In this document: one piece after another, positions 8,886 through 18,226 of the stretch
Numbering within the stretch: the stretch's first letter is position 1
Layout: each line of letters begins with the position of its first letter
Assembly (NCBI RefSeq): GCF_018916875.1
Contig: NZ_JAHLNO010000028.1
Coordinates: 186,001-250,000, forward strand
DNA: 64,000 bases
Source of the DNA: Virgibacillus proomii
Lineage (GTDB): Bacteria > Bacillota > Bacilli > Bacillales > Amphibacillaceae
Reading direction: 5' to 3'
The notes under the pieces: generated by a model
Database searches by the model: none
What the model was told of the DNA's origin: nothing
What the model saw: the letters and a program-made list of their open reading frames with translations, nothing else
Position numbers and translations under genes: made by a program

Positions 8886-9743
8886 ATGGGCTATGTACAA
8901 AACACTAAAGACATGTTAATAAAGGCTAGAAAAGAAGGGTATGCGGTACCTGCATTTAACATTCATAACTTGGAAACCATTCAAACCGTTGTGGAGGCAG
9001 CTAGTGATGTAAAATCACCAGTTATTTTAGCTGCAACTCCAGGAACGATGAATTATGCAGGTCGGGGATATATTCAAGCAATGGTTGAAGTTGCTGCTAA
9101 ACAACATGATATTCCAATTGCATTACATCTTGATCATCATGAAACGTATGAGTCGATTGTCGAATCGTTAGAACTAGGTACAAAATCAGTAATGATTGAT
9201 GGTTCACACTATCCATTTGAGGAGAATATTGCTCTTACTAAGAAAGTGGTAGAGAAAGCTCATTCTTATGGTGCGACGGTAGAAGCAGAGCTGGGTAAAT
9301 TAGTCGGACAAGAAGACGATTTGATTGTAGAAGCAAAAGATGCCGCCTATACAGATCCGGATACGGTAGTAGAATTTGTCGAACGCACTGGAGTGGACTC
9401 ATTAGCAGTAGCAATTGGTACAGGACACGGTTTATATGAAACCGAGCCTAGTCTTGATTTTGACCGGTTAGAAAAAATTAAAAACTTAACATCGATTCCA
9501 ATTGTTTTGCACGGAGCTTCTGGTATTTCCAGAGAAGACATTCAAAAATGCATTTCGTTAGGCTGTACAAAAGTAAATATTTCTACAGAATTAAAAATCC
9601 CATTTTCACAAGGGCTGCGTGAACACTTAATCACACATCCAAACGAGACAGATCCACGAAAATATATGGCACCTGCAAAGGCTAAAATGCGAGATACGGT
9701 AATCGATAAAATAAAAATTTGTATGAGTAATGGAAAAGCATAA
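8886..9743 (+). CDS. Class II tagatose-bisphosphate aldolase
   Basis: Zn-dependent aldolase of the GatY/KbaY/FbaA family, 285 residues, cleaving tagatose-1,6-bisphosphate to dihydroxyacetone phosphate and glyceraldehyde-3-phosphate. Visible motifs are HLDHHETYES (zinc His81 region and catalytic Asp83), SVMIDGSHYPFEEN, VEAELGKLVGQED, GTGHGLY and LHGASGIS, plus KVNISTELK for phosphate binding. Length matches KbaY/GatY (284-286). The start follows AGAGGAGGAATAAAG. Fructose bisphosphate aldolase is the family alternative, but the position between the deacetylase and the tagatose kinase favours the tagatose enzyme. Confidence 0.87.
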   Translation: MGYVQNTKDMLIKARKEGYAVPAFNIHNLETIQTVVEAASDVKSPVILAATPGTMNYAGRGYIQAMVEVAAKQHDIPIALHLDHHETYESIVESLELGTKSVMIDGSHYPFEENIALTKKVVEKAHSYGATVEAELGKLVGQEDDLIVEAKDAAYTDPDTVVEFVERTGVDSLAVAIGTGHGLYETEPSLDFDRLEKIKNLTSIPIVLHGASGISREDIQKCISLGCTKVNISTELKIPFSQGLREHLITHPNETDPRKYMAPAKAKMRDTVIDKIKICMSNGKA

Positions 9744-9870
9744 TAGGGTTGAAACTTATATTTAAATACATGGTACATGAATGTGCTTACAAAAAGATTC
9801 TCTGGTTTTAAAGAAGGAAATCAGCTAAAAGTGACATGCAATAAGCTTAGAGGTGTAAGGAGGTAAGACA

Positions 9871-10800
9871 TTGATTTTAACGATAACGTTGAACCCTTCT
9901 GTTGATATTCAATATCGGCTTCCAGACTACCAAGAAAATACCGTAAATCGGGTTTCAGATGTTAGTAAAACAGCTGGTGGCAAAGGGTTAAATGTAGCAA
10001 GAGTTTTGAAGCAGCTTGGAGAAGATGTGGCTGCCTCGGGTTTTCTTGGTGGGAGCTTAGGAAACTTTATTGGTTCAGAGCTAATGAGATTGGGAATTCA
10101 AAACTATTTTGTGCCAATAAATGGAGAAACTCGTAATTGTATTGCTATTATTCATAATGGAAAACAAACGGAAATTCTTGAAAGTGGACCAGAGATTAGT
10201 CAAGAAGAAGCGGGAAAATTTCTTACTGCGTTTCGAAATTATGCTAAACAGGCAAAGGTAATTACAATTTCTGGAAGCCTACCGAAAGGGCTTATGAACG
10301 ATTATTATGCTAACATGCTGCAAATTGCTGCCGAAGAAGAAACGCCTGTTCTGTTGGATACAAAAGGGGACACATTAAGACAAACCTTACAAAACAACCA
10401 AAAACCATATTTAATTAAGCCAAATCAAGAGGAAATAGCAGATCTGCTTGGGGAACGCAATCTCTCTGTAGATTCTATTAGACAAGCACTTCAGTCCCCT
10501 ATATTTAAGGGTATCACGTGGGTTGTCGTTACGTTAGGAGAAGCAGGAGCATTAGTAAGATACAAAGATAACGTATACCGTGTTCATTCTCCGCAAGTTC
10601 AGGCAATTAATCCTGTTGGTTCAGGGGATTCAGTTATAGCAGGATTTGCAAGTGGAATATCACGCAAGTTAGATGGAACCGATTTGATTAAATTTGGTTT
10701 GGCCATGGGTGTTTTAAATGTAATGGAAGAGCAAACTGGCTATATTAACCCGGCCAATATTGATTGGTGTGTCAATGAAATAAAGATTTTGGATAGCTAA
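9871..10800 (+). CDS. lacC: Tagatose-6-phosphate kinase (PfkB family)
   Basis: PfkB-family sugar kinase, 309 residues, the length of LacC. It would phosphorylate tagatose-6-P to the 1,6-bisphosphate using ATP. The N-terminal PfkB signature region reads TAGGKGLNVARVLKQLG, and the C-terminal one is NPVGSGDSVIAGFASG with the catalytic Asp in GSGDS. The start is TTG 9871 after GTAAGGAGGTAAGAC. A 127-base gap precedes it and a strong terminator follows, so it is the last gene of the cluster. 1-Phosphofructokinase is the close family alternative; context favours LacC. Confidence 0.85.
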   Translation: MILTITLNPSVDIQYRLPDYQENTVNRVSDVSKTAGGKGLNVARVLKQLGEDVAASGFLGGSLGNFIGSELMRLGIQNYFVPINGETRNCIAIIHNGKQTEILESGPEISQEEAGKFLTAFRNYAKQAKVITISGSLPKGLMNDYYANMLQIAAEEETPVLLDTKGDTLRQTLQNNQKPYLIKPNQEEIADLLGERNLSVDSIRQALQSPIFKGITWVVVTLGEAGALVRYKDNVYRVHSPQVQAINPVGSGDSVIAGFASGISRKLDGTDLIKFGLAMGVLNVMEEQTGYINPANIDWCVNEIKILDS

Positions 10801-10821
10801 TCATCACAATACAAAGAAAAC

Positions 10822-10854
10822 ATCCGAGCATTTAGGTTTGCTCGGATTGTTTTT
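10822..10854 (+). terminator. Terminator of the GalNAc cluster
   Basis: ATCCGAGCA (10822-10830) pairs with TGCTCGGAT (10839-10847), followed by GTTTTTC. Confidence 0.85.
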
Positions 10855-11201
10855 CGTAAATATAAAAATACTGCCGATATACCTATTATAAATAAAATAA
10901 TGGCAAGTATAGCTATTGTCATCACAAAAATGAAAGCTTTCTGACATTACTTTTAACAATTCATCCTATAATAGGAGTTAATGTGTTTAAGGAAACAAGT
11001 TAGATCAAAGCGAAAGTTATGACGTTAATTAATATCCTCGCTTATTGGTTTGAGTTTTAGGCTTGACTAGTTTGGCAATAACTATCGGTTTACTAATAGT
11101 GGCTGCTTATTTTACACCATACATTCCAGCCCAAAAAGAACCTCGCAGTCAAACGGATGATGAAATTCGAACGTCATTTTACCGGAATTTTGAATCTCCT
11201 C
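10855..11201. other. Gap with possible membrane-protein relic
   Basis: Around 11060-11200 a plus-strand frame gives a hydrophobic stretch (SLAITIGLLIVAAYFTPY) followed by a polar tail, with stops before it and no start; it may be a gene fragment. The tail GATGAAATTCGAACGTCATT (11159-11178) resembles 4999-5018. No gene is claimed. Confidence 0.35.
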
Positions 11202-12125
11202 TTAGAATAAAATTCTCGATACATAAATAACAGCTGTTACAGTAATCGTACTAAATAAGGTAGAAAATAAAACGATTTGAGCTGCAAAATCAGGATGATT
11301 ATTATACTCTTGTGCGATGACAGAGCTGTTAACAGCCGTTGGCATAGCTGCAGCAATAAATAATGCTTGTGCAATTATTCCATCGATTTGCAATAAGTAA
11401 ATAATACCTAAGGCAATTACTGGTCCAAGAATTAAACGAATCACTAAGCTTACATATATGGTAGAAAGACTTGCACTCAAACGGAGCTGTGCAACTTGTG
11501 CACCTAATGTAAGCAAGGCCATAGCGACCATGGCATCAGCAATATAATTAGCTGGAACCCAAATAAAGGAGGGAATCGTAATATTAAAAATATTTAATAG
11601 AATACCTGCTAACATAGCATATAAAACTGGCATTTTAAAATAGCTTAGTATTGCTCTAAGCTTGCCGATTTTAATCACTTGCAGAGAGAAAATTCCGTAC
11701 GAGAACAGCAGAATATTTTGCATTGTCAGTATCATTACTTGAACGGACATGGCCAATGGATCACTTTTAAATACGAGATCATTTACGGGAACGCCGTAAT
11801 TTCCCGAGTTGAAAAATATCGTACTGTTGGAAAAAGTTGTTGCTTTTCCTTTATCAAATCCAATCATTCTTGCAACAATGGATGATACGACATAAAGCAC
11901 GATAATTAAAAGGAAAAAGAAAACAACTATGTTAAGGAGCAACTGAACGGAAAATTGTGTGTCATATAATTTAACAAAAATAAAACCAGGAACAAGAAAG
12001 AAAATATTAAGTCTGGCAAGTGTTTGTAACTCAAGCTGGAATTTTTTCTGTAAAAAAAAACCAATCCCCATGATAATAAATACAGGTAAAATAATATCTT
12101 TTAAAATGATTAAAAATTCTTGCAA
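11202..12125 (-). CDS. AEC-family transporter (malate/auxin carrier type)
   Basis: Inner-membrane carrier of the auxin efflux carrier family, 307 residues, with about ten hydrophobic segments. Family features include the Asn/Gly-rich stretch NSTIFFNSGNYGVPVNDLVF in the N-terminal half and the C-terminal AAMPTAVNSSVIAQEY motif. Some bacterial members carry malate or other organic acids, but substrate cannot be read from the sequence. The start is TTG at 12125, behind AAGGAGAAGAGGA on the minus strand. It stands alone, with a bcr1-like element 43 bases beyond its start. Confidence 0.88.
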   Translation of the reverse strand: MQEFLIILKDIILPVFIIMGIGFFLQKKFQLELQTLARLNIFFLVPGFIFVKLYDTQFSVQLLLNIVVFFFLLIIVLYVVSSIVARMIGFDKGKATTFSNSTIFFNSGNYGVPVNDLVFKSDPLAMSVQVMILTMQNILLFSYGIFSLQVIKIGKLRAILSYFKMPVLYAMLAGILLNIFNITIPSFIWVPANYIADAMVAMALLTLGAQVAQLRLSASLSTIYVSLVIRLILGPVIALGIIYLLQIDGIIAQALFIAAAMPTAVNSSVIAQEYNNHPDFAAQIVLFSTLFSTITVTAVIYVSRILF

Positions 12126-12167
12126 TCCTCTTCTCCTTTCTGTCCTAATAAACGTAAATAAATAACC

Positions 12168-12357
12168 TTTATCCCGTATGTAAGGTACCTTAAGACTCCC
12201 ACTTCAAGAGCCTCGAGTTGATACAAAAGGGTCTAAGTGGGAGAAACCGGCACCTAAATGCCCGATTCGTTCAAGGGCCTTTAGGTCATACCCTTCTAGG
12301 TACTAACATTCAGTAGGAGATGGAAGAAAACTCCTACTGAATGAAGTTTCACTTTAT
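12168..12357 (+). mobile_element. bcr1-like element A (190 bp)
   Basis: Begins TTTATCCCG and ends CACTTTAT, so TTTAT stands at both ends. Three hairpins are visible inside: CTCCCACTT with AAGTGGGAG, a CACCTAAATGCCCGA...CCTTTAGGT stem, and TTCAGTAGGAG with CTCCTACTGAA. Element B at 32330 is nearly identical. TTTAT ends and this arrangement are those I know for the bcr1 repeat of the Bacillus cereus group; homology is inferred. Confidence 0.75.
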
Positions 12358-12660
12358 CGATAAAGTGATTACCTGTTAATGGATATTTCGCTAGGTATAT
12401 GTGATTCCTTTGGTTCTCTATAACCCTTGGAGTGGGGTCTTACGTATTTTAAATGTGGATAAAAGCAAACGTTTATTATTTATTATAGCATGAGCGATTC
12501 TCTTCGCTGTCAATCCCGCTTTCCTCCATCGTAAAGAGATGTGAATTTTGTAATATCCCTTGAATTTTCTTATTTATAGAGCTGAAAAATACTTTACAAA
12601 TCTTCTGACAATAGTTATTATGTAATAATAATAAATACCGTTGAGAAAGGGATGAATAAA
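12358..12660. other. Spacer with no recognised content
   Basis: AT-rich; begins with CGATAAAGTGA, which with the element end forms a short inverted repeat. Possible promoter sequences for the aminotransferase relic lie near 12590-12650. Nothing else is recognised. Confidence 0.35.
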
Positions 12661-13131
12661 TGCACCAATTTACTATTTCTCATTGGTTAGAATAGTTTAC
12701 CATAACAATTTTGCCCAGCTTGTCCAAAAAGTACAACGACTATAGCATAGTAAGGCTATGACATTTATCAACTTAGGTCAAGCAGGTCAAGGAAATCCAG
12801 ATTTACCAATACCTCTATTGTGAATTAAAGAGGGGTGCAAATAATTCGTTAAATCATAGATATTCGTTATTTTGGGGCAAGAAAGCAGCAGTTGCTCAAT
12901 CAATTTTATAAGCCGAAATATAGAGTAAAAATTAACCGGGAAACAGAGATAGCAATTCTTTTTGGAGCAAAAGCAGGATTGGTAGAGATTAGCCAGTGCT
13001 TATTAAATCCGAATGATATTGCTTGGTTATCTGTTCCAAAGGAGTATTCTTCGGAAATTTGCCGATCGATAGTAAACGAAGCACATGTGGTAGCAGCTCC
13101 TGATTGGCTTATGTATGATTTGGACTGTTAA
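12661..13131 (+). pseudogene. Decayed class I aminotransferase (MtnE/PatA-like)
   Basis: Stitched across frames, the translation gives FAQLVQKVQ, INLGQ-GQGNPDLPIP, NHRYSLFWG, PKYRVKINRETEIAILFGAK and AGLVEISQCLLNPND, the order of the N-terminal third of class I/II PLP aminotransferases such as MtnE. The frame then runs into VPKEYSSEICRSIVNEAHVV, which resembles the C-terminal domain of the same family. So roughly 200 residues, including the PLP lysine, are deleted and several frameshifts and stops (for example 12693 and 12820) precede the junction. It cannot make an active enzyme. Confidence 0.75.
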
Positions 13132-13239
13132 GGAGATAAGAGCGGCTAAAAGAAGCTGAAAGCAAGAATTGGCTCGCTTTGAGGTATTTACACTATAGCT
13201 TGAATAAAATAGTTTTTTAATGAAAGTGGGAGGAAGTTT

Positions 13240-13920
13240 ATGATAAATTTTAATTGGAGTGAAGAAGCGGCACAGGAGTGGGATGAACAAGCAAGCAATT
13301 GGAGTGAACGGAGTCAGCATATGTGGGATACCGGAAGTAGAAAGCAAATCATCCCTTTGATAAATAAGTACATCAAAAAGAATCAATACGTGTTAGATGT
13401 CGGTTGTGGTGATGGCTATGGTGCATACAAACTATATCAACAAGAATATCAAGTTACTGCCATTGATCTTTCTCAAGAAATGGTTCGTTATGCAAAACAA
13501 CGACTTCCTGGATCCGTAACTGTCATCCAAGGTGATGTTAATCATCTGCCGTTTGATAATGATACATTTGATGGGCTGATTGCAATAAATGTTTTAGAAT
13601 GGACGGAAAGCCCGAAAAACGCACTTAAAGAATTAAAGCGTGTAGTAAAACCAAAGGGATATTTATGTGCAAGCATATTAGGTCCGACTGCTGGACCGCG
13701 GATAAATAGTTATCCGCGGCTTCATGAACAGAAAGTAATTTGTAATACAATGATGCCTTGGGAATTTCACAAGCTTTGTTTGGAGCTTGATGTAACATAT
13801 ATAGATGGGTTTGGTGTATTTAAACAAGGGGTGAAACAAAAGAATTACGAGAATTTATCACTGGAGTTACAGCAAGCTTTATCATTCTCATGGATATTTA
13901 TGTTAAGAAATGGTGATTAA
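13240..13920 (+). CDS. Class I SAM-dependent methyltransferase
   Basis: Soluble 226-residue methyltransferase. Motif I is VLDVGCGDGYGAYKL (about residues 51-65), then VTAIDLSQEMVRYAKQRL (motif II), DVNHLPFDNDTFDGLIAINVLEW (motifs III-IV) and LKELKRVVKPKGYL. This is the UbiE/methyltransferase-11 pattern; the substrate cannot be read. Start ATG 13240 follows GTGGGAGGAAG. The small gene at 13922 begins one base after its stop and is probably co-transcribed. It differs from the relic at 2321, which is not its duplicate by visible sequence. Confidence 0.87.
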   Translation: MINFNWSEEAAQEWDEQASNWSERSQHMWDTGSRKQIIPLINKYIKKNQYVLDVGCGDGYGAYKLYQQEYQVTAIDLSQEMVRYAKQRLPGSVTVIQGDVNHLPFDNDTFDGLIAINVLEWTESPKNALKELKRVVKPKGYLCASILGPTAGPRINSYPRLHEQKVICNTMMPWEFHKLCLELDVTYIDGFGVFKQGVKQKNYENLSLELQQALSFSWIFMLRNGD

Positions 13921-13921
13921 A

Positions 13922-14215
13922 ATGAACAATAAAGATAAACGGATTATTGAAAAGTATCAACAAGACGAAAAAGCAATGATTTTGGCATTCGCTCAGTGGT
14001 GCATTAATCATAATTTAGATCCGATGAAGGTTTACCAACAAGCCTATCCGCAGCAAAAGGAAAATAAAGCTCTCTTAGAAGCCATGGAATTAACTGTGTC
14101 AAAGGAAGAGGGAGAAGTTATATCAACAGAGACGATATTACAAATCCTTCAGTTGTTTGGTAATAATGACCTGGCATTTGTCGTTCAGGAGGAAGCAAAT
14201 AAAGCGAAACTTTAA
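13922..14215 (+). CDS. Small uncharacterised protein
   Basis: A 97-residue, acidic and helical protein with no membrane segment and no motif I recognise. I chose ATG 13922, which directly follows the methyltransferase stop and has GGTGAT upstream; the ATG at 13910 overlaps the preceding gene. Near-zero spacing suggests co-translation with the methyltransferase. A hairpin follows the stop. It may be a Bacillaceae-specific partner; no function is assigned. Confidence 0.7.
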   Translation: MNNKDKRIIEKYQQDEKAMILAFAQWCINHNLDPMKVYQQAYPQQKENKALLEAMELTVSKEEGEVISTETILQILQLFGNNDLAFVVQEEANKAKL

Positions 14216-14248
14216 TCAGTGGGGACTACTGTACATGCCCCACTGACC
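14216..14248 (+). terminator. Hairpin after the methyltransferase pair
   Basis: TCAGTGGGG (about 14216-14224) pairs with CCCCACTGA (about 14238-14247). No T-run follows, so terminator activity is uncertain. Confidence 0.45.
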
Positions 14249-14386
14249 ATACTAGCTTATCGTGTTTAAAGTTCGAAGTATTGTAATTTCGATAAAGCAG
14301 TGTATGCATATTAAAAACAGGAGTAGAAACAAGTCAATAATGAAAATTCACTATGTTATCATTGGTAAACTTTTGTTAAAAATAGC

Positions 14387-15262
14387 TTATACGGTGAATA
14401 ACTTGATTAAGGCTTGAGTTCCACTATTTGCTTCTCCTTGTTCTTCCATCTCCTGATAGAGCTTTAAAGATAAGGATAATCCAGGTGTAGAGAGTCCTAG
14501 TTCTTCTGCGGATTCGAGTGCAATTTTCATATCTTTAATAAAATGCTTTACATAAAAACCAGGCTCATAATCACCTTGGATCATTCTAGGAGCTAGGTTA
14601 GAAAGAGACCAGCTCCCTGCTGCGCCGGCTGTTATACTATCCAAAACACGTTCAGGATTGAGACCTGCTTTTAGCGCATAAGCGATTGCTTCACAAACGC
14701 CGATCATGTTCGAGGCAATCGTTATTTGATTGGCAAGCTTTGTATGTTGGCCAGCACCAGCATCACCTTGTAAAATAATATTTTCTCCCATTGCTTTTAA
14801 TAGTTCTAAAACATCTTCGTATACTTGTTTTTCCCCACCTGCCATAATGGTTAATGTTCCATTTTTTGCTCCAATATCACCACCTGAAACAGGAGCGTCT
14901 AAAGCATAGCAATTATTAGCTTTAGCCATGTCGGCAATTTTAGCTGCCAGGCTTGGTTTTGATGTAGTCATATCAATTAAATATGTTCCTTGTTTGACGT
15001 TTTGTAATAGTCCACCTTCGCCAAAATACACTTCTTCTACATCATGAGGATAACCGACCATCGTTATAATCACTTTAGCTGATTTAGCTAGTTCAGTAAC
15101 AGATGCTTTCCATTCCGCCCCAGCTTCGATTAAAGGCTCAGCTTTAGCTTTTGTTCTTGTGAAAATTGCTAAACTATACCCTGTTTGTAATAAATTTAAC
15201 GCCATTTTCGTACCCATGACACCAGTTCCAATAAAACCAATTTTATCTGCTTTAGTAATCAT
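14387..15262 (-). CDS. 3-hydroxyisobutyrate dehydrogenase-family oxidoreductase
   Basis: NAD(P)-dependent beta-hydroxyacid dehydrogenase, 291 residues, close in length to B. subtilis YkwC. The Rossmann motif GFIGTGVMGTKMALNLL is at residues about 8-24, the substrate motif DAPVSGGDIGAKNGTLTIMAGG near 120, and the catalytic Lys lies in GAGQHTKLANQ near 170. I chose ATG 15262, with AAAGGGAGAG upstream on the minus strand; a longer frame to 15328 lacks such a site. It is monocistronic. The true substrate (3-hydroxyisobutyrate, tartronate semialdehyde or other) is not determined. Confidence 0.87.
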   Translation of the reverse strand: MITKADKIGFIGTGVMGTKMALNLLQTGYSLAIFTRTKAKAEPLIEAGAEWKASVTELAKSAKVIITMVGYPHDVEEVYFGEGGLLQNVKQGTYLIDMTTSKPSLAAKIADMAKANNCYALDAPVSGGDIGAKNGTLTIMAGGEKQVYEDVLELLKAMGENIILQGDAGAGQHTKLANQITIASNMIGVCEAIAYALKAGLNPERVLDSITAGAAGSWSLSNLAPRMIQGDYEPGFYVKHFIKDMKIALESAEELGLSTPGLSLSLKLYQEMEEQGEANSGTQALIKLFTV

Positions 15263-15865
15263 ATTAAAATCTCTCCCTTTTACTCTTTTATTATCGAAGT
15301 GCAGAAGTTCTTCCACTTCAACATTCACATACTTTTAAGAAGATGATGACCACCAAAATACATATTCGTTTATTGCATTAATTAAAACTATTTCAACTCA
15401 ATGATGTTACATGAATAGAACATGTTCAACAAGTTCGGTAAAAAATGGTTCTTCTTCTTATTCCATCATACGTAGAGGATAAAATATTCATGCTGAAGTA
15501 AGATGCGAAGTAAGTAGAAATGTTAATGTTTTAAAAATCATTTTAATTAGCCGACCCCATGTTCCGCTAACTACGTTTTCTTTAGACGTTAAGAATGGAT
15601 ATGATATTTCATAGAAGGTAAAATGTCAAAGTTTTAATTATAGGTTGACTAGCAGAAAGTATGTGTTAAAGACTTCCGAGTTAGCTACGTTTTCTTTTCG
15701 TTGGTTCTTCGTTTCTCAACAATTATTGACTATATACACTCCGTTACTTAACTACGCCGGACGATTTATCCTCTTTTTGAACGCACTTATAGCTTTCTTT
15801 CGACATGGTGTTATAAAAATCCTGTTATACTGAAAAGAAAAAAGAAACAATTTGGAGGTTACAAG
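15263..15865. other. Gap, no gene recognised
   Basis: About 600 bases without a convincing gene. The short motif CTACGTTTTCTTT occurs twice (near 15573 and 15685), suggesting degenerate repeat debris. A 62-codon frame at 15645-15833 has no ribosome binding site. The elaA promoter should lie in 15790-15850. Confidence 0.4.
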
Positions 15866-16321
15866 ATGGAGTGGGTAGTTAAATCATTTCGAGAGCTTGA
15901 AAAAGATGAATTATTTCACTTGTTAAAAGCAAGAATCGATGTATTTGTCGTAGAACAGCAATGTGCTTATCCAGAAATCGATGAATTTGATTTACAAGCT
16001 ACACATATTTTTTTACAAATGAATCAGAAAATAGCTGCATATGCGCGAATTTTACCACCGGGAAGTAAGTATACAGAAGCTTCTATCGGCCGTGTCATGG
16101 TCGTTAAAGGGTACCGAGGCAAACGATATGGAAGAGAGTTAATGAAACAGGCACTCAGCTATGTTAAAAAACAACGACTTGGAAAGATAAAAATACAAGC
16201 ACAGCAGTACTTAATTCATTTTTATGAAAGTTTTGGTTTCCACCAAATTTCTCCAGCATATTTGGATGATGGAATTTGGCATATTGACATGATTTGGGTA
16301 AAAGATCATGATAGGCATTGA
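15866..16321 (+). CDS. elaA: ElaA-type GNAT acetyltransferase
   Basis: Cytoplasmic GCN5-family N-acetyltransferase, 151 residues, typical for ElaA. The acetyl-CoA loop region is IGRVMVVKGYRGKRYGRELM (about 72-92), with the ElaA N-terminal signature LLKARIDVFVVEQQCAYPEIDE at about 21-42. Start ATG 15866 follows TTTGGAGGTTACAAG. It stands alone and is convergent with the integrase relic. The acceptor substrate of ElaA proteins is not established. Confidence 0.88.
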   Translation: MEWVVKSFRELEKDELFHLLKARIDVFVVEQQCAYPEIDEFDLQATHIFLQMNQKIAAYARILPPGSKYTEASIGRVMVVKGYRGKRYGRELMKQALSYVKKQRLGKIKIQAQQYLIHFYESFGFHQISPAYLDDGIWHIDMIWVKDHDRH

Positions 16322-16368
16322 TATATAAGATTTTAGAAGCTCCAAGAAATAGATTTTAGAAATAAATG

Positions 16369-16903
16369 TCACGAAAAAGTCACGGAAATTTTTAAAACGC
16401 TATTTTTTGTAGCTTCCAAAAAAGTTTCTAATTCCTCACGTTCCCTGTACTTCTTCTCAGTGCTGTCTTTTTGTAGTTCTTCTACCGTTTTTACTTTCTT
16501 CGGTATTACAATATCTTTAGCAGGATTCTCTGCCATAAGCTTATATTTAACTCCGAATTTAAAAATCAAGCCTGCGCAGCTGTGTATGGCAAGTAAAGAG
16601 TTTCTCTCGTATTTATTTGACATGCCATTAATGATATTCTGATAATAAAGGTGTGTGATTTTATCAATTGGGATTTTCGCCATTTGTTTATTTAATATGC
16701 CAAGTTGTATTAATCTTGTTTCGATAGTGTTGTCTTTTTTGCCGGTAAGCTTATACATGTCCAACCATTTCATTGCCAATTCGTTAAATGTGATTTTTTT
16801 TGTTATTTTATGATCCACGCCAGTGTTTGATTGTTTGTCTATTTCATCTAACACTTTCTTTTTGGCTTAATTGTGCTTCTGTTTTTTCGTCACCGAATTG
16901 CAT
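16369..16903 (-). pseudogene. Tyrosine recombinase (integrase) fragment
   Basis: The 161-residue open frame holds the SAM-like core-binding domain of a phage/ICE integrase (ITFNELAMKWLDMY, NTIETRLIQLG, MSNKYERNSLLAIHSCAGLIFKFGVKYKLMAENPA) and ends as the linker enters the catalytic domain; the R-H-R-Y catalytic residues are all missing. Upstream, an ATG at 16903 opens a frame ending in KTEAQLSQK that joins VLDEIDKQ only after a one-base shift. So both ends are broken. It points away from the XRE-regulator relic at 16999, the usual layout of an integrative element's integrase-repressor end. Confidence 0.82.
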
Positions 16904-16998
16904 GATATAAGACCTATCACTTATATACCAAGAGCAGTATAGTGCTGTTAGGTAATATATAATGCACAGTAAAAAATAACAAGTTTAGTTTTAAAATT

Positions 16999-17304
16999 TT
17001 GGGGCAAGCCATAAAAGAAGTTCGTGTAAGAAAATAATTAACTCGTGAACAAGTAGAGTCAATGATCAAGATTGCTCCTCACTATTTGACGAATATGAAA
17101 ATAGAACAATAACCTAGTTTTTTAATTATCTATGATTTAGTGACTTTATTGAATATATCATTAGATGGTTTCATATTAGGAGAATCAAATGAAAATAAAA
17201 GTTTCAAACGTCTACTATTAGATTGTCTAAATGAAGGTGAACTTATTATTGTTGAAAATATAATTCAAGTAGTAGTTGAGTCAAAGTTATCTTCATATTG
17301 TTAA
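16999..17304 (+). pseudogene. XRE-family repressor relic
   Basis: One continuous frame broken by two TAA codons (near 17035 and 17110) reads LGQAIKEVRVRK, LTREQVESMIKIAPHYLTNM, PSFLIIYDLVTLLNISLDGF and LLLDCLNEGELIIVENIIQ. This is the helix-turn-helix plus C-terminal helix layout of small XRE regulators of mobile elements. No functional product is expected. It is divergent from the integrase fragment. Confidence 0.7.
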
Positions 17305-17417
17305 AAATTGAGCAATAAAGATTAATATACAGTAACCTAGAATGAAAAAAATAACCGATTACATTAAGTAATGACTTCTTTTTTTCGCAGAGATTGTTAA
17401 GTAGAAGCATTAAATTC

Positions 17418-17647
17418 TTAGTCTATAAATGGGAAATTATCTGTATTTGTTTCTGATGCAATCATATAAATACCTTGCCAATTTGTCACAACTGTATTTG
17501 CAAAAGTAACTGCGCCGTAGGCATAACAATTTGTTTTTGTTAGTAACTTTTCTTCATTTAAGACGTATACTTTTTGTTTATAAGCTTTTCTTTGCGTTTT
17601 TTTGAAATTAAAGCCATTGCTTTTGTTGTCAGATCGTTTTCATCTAG
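17418..17647 (-). pseudogene. Unidentified gene fragment
   Basis: A 75-codon open stretch without a start gives KVYVLNEEKLLTKTNCYAYG and VVTNWQGIYMIASETNTDNF before a stop at 17418. It resembles protein-like sequence more than random DNA but I do not recognise the family. It is probably the C-terminal end of cargo of the decayed element at 16.4-17.3 kb. Confidence 0.35.
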
Positions 17648-18226
17648 AACAGAACAATATTTTGGTAACTCCCTAATGAAATATGTAAGAACAAATCAAC
17701 GAAATAATGATATTGGTAAAAGTTGAATACAATGGATTTATTGAAATTTGATAGGATACTCGTTTATTTAAACTGCTAAAAATAAAAAAGAAAGTAATTA
17801 TATTTTCCTTTACTATTTAAGCTTTTTTCAATTTCAATTTGTGATATTTAATGCTAATTAGAACAGCGAAAATTTAAAGAATAAACAAAAAAGAATCTGT
17901 TACCATAAAAGTAATTGATTCTTTTTTGTTATTTCAAAGGACACATGCATCAAAAAATGTTTAAAAGAATATATAAATAATATTTTTTGCCTTCTCATAT
18001 ATAAGCTAACATTTATTATTACTTTTTTACTTACAAAATACCTACTACATGTCCAACAATACCAAATAGAATATACCAACAACAATAGTAATTGGAGAAA
18101 CTTTTTTCTTTAGTAGTCATATACAGAAAAGGTTAAAAGCAAAGGCATTAGCCGAGGAATTAATTGAACCAAATTTTCTTGTAAAGTAGTTATACTTTTT
18201 GAGGTTAGCGATAACTCTTGATTATA
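17648..18226. other. Gap with a bidirectional hairpin
   Basis: AT-rich. AAAAAAGAATC near 17887 pairs with GATTCTTTTTT near 17917-17927, forming a hairpin with A and T runs on its two sides that could terminate in both directions. No other content recognised. Confidence 0.4.

Noticed and set aside
15645-15833. 62-codon gene before elaA
   Set aside because: No start signal and no recognisable protein; region looks like repeat debris.
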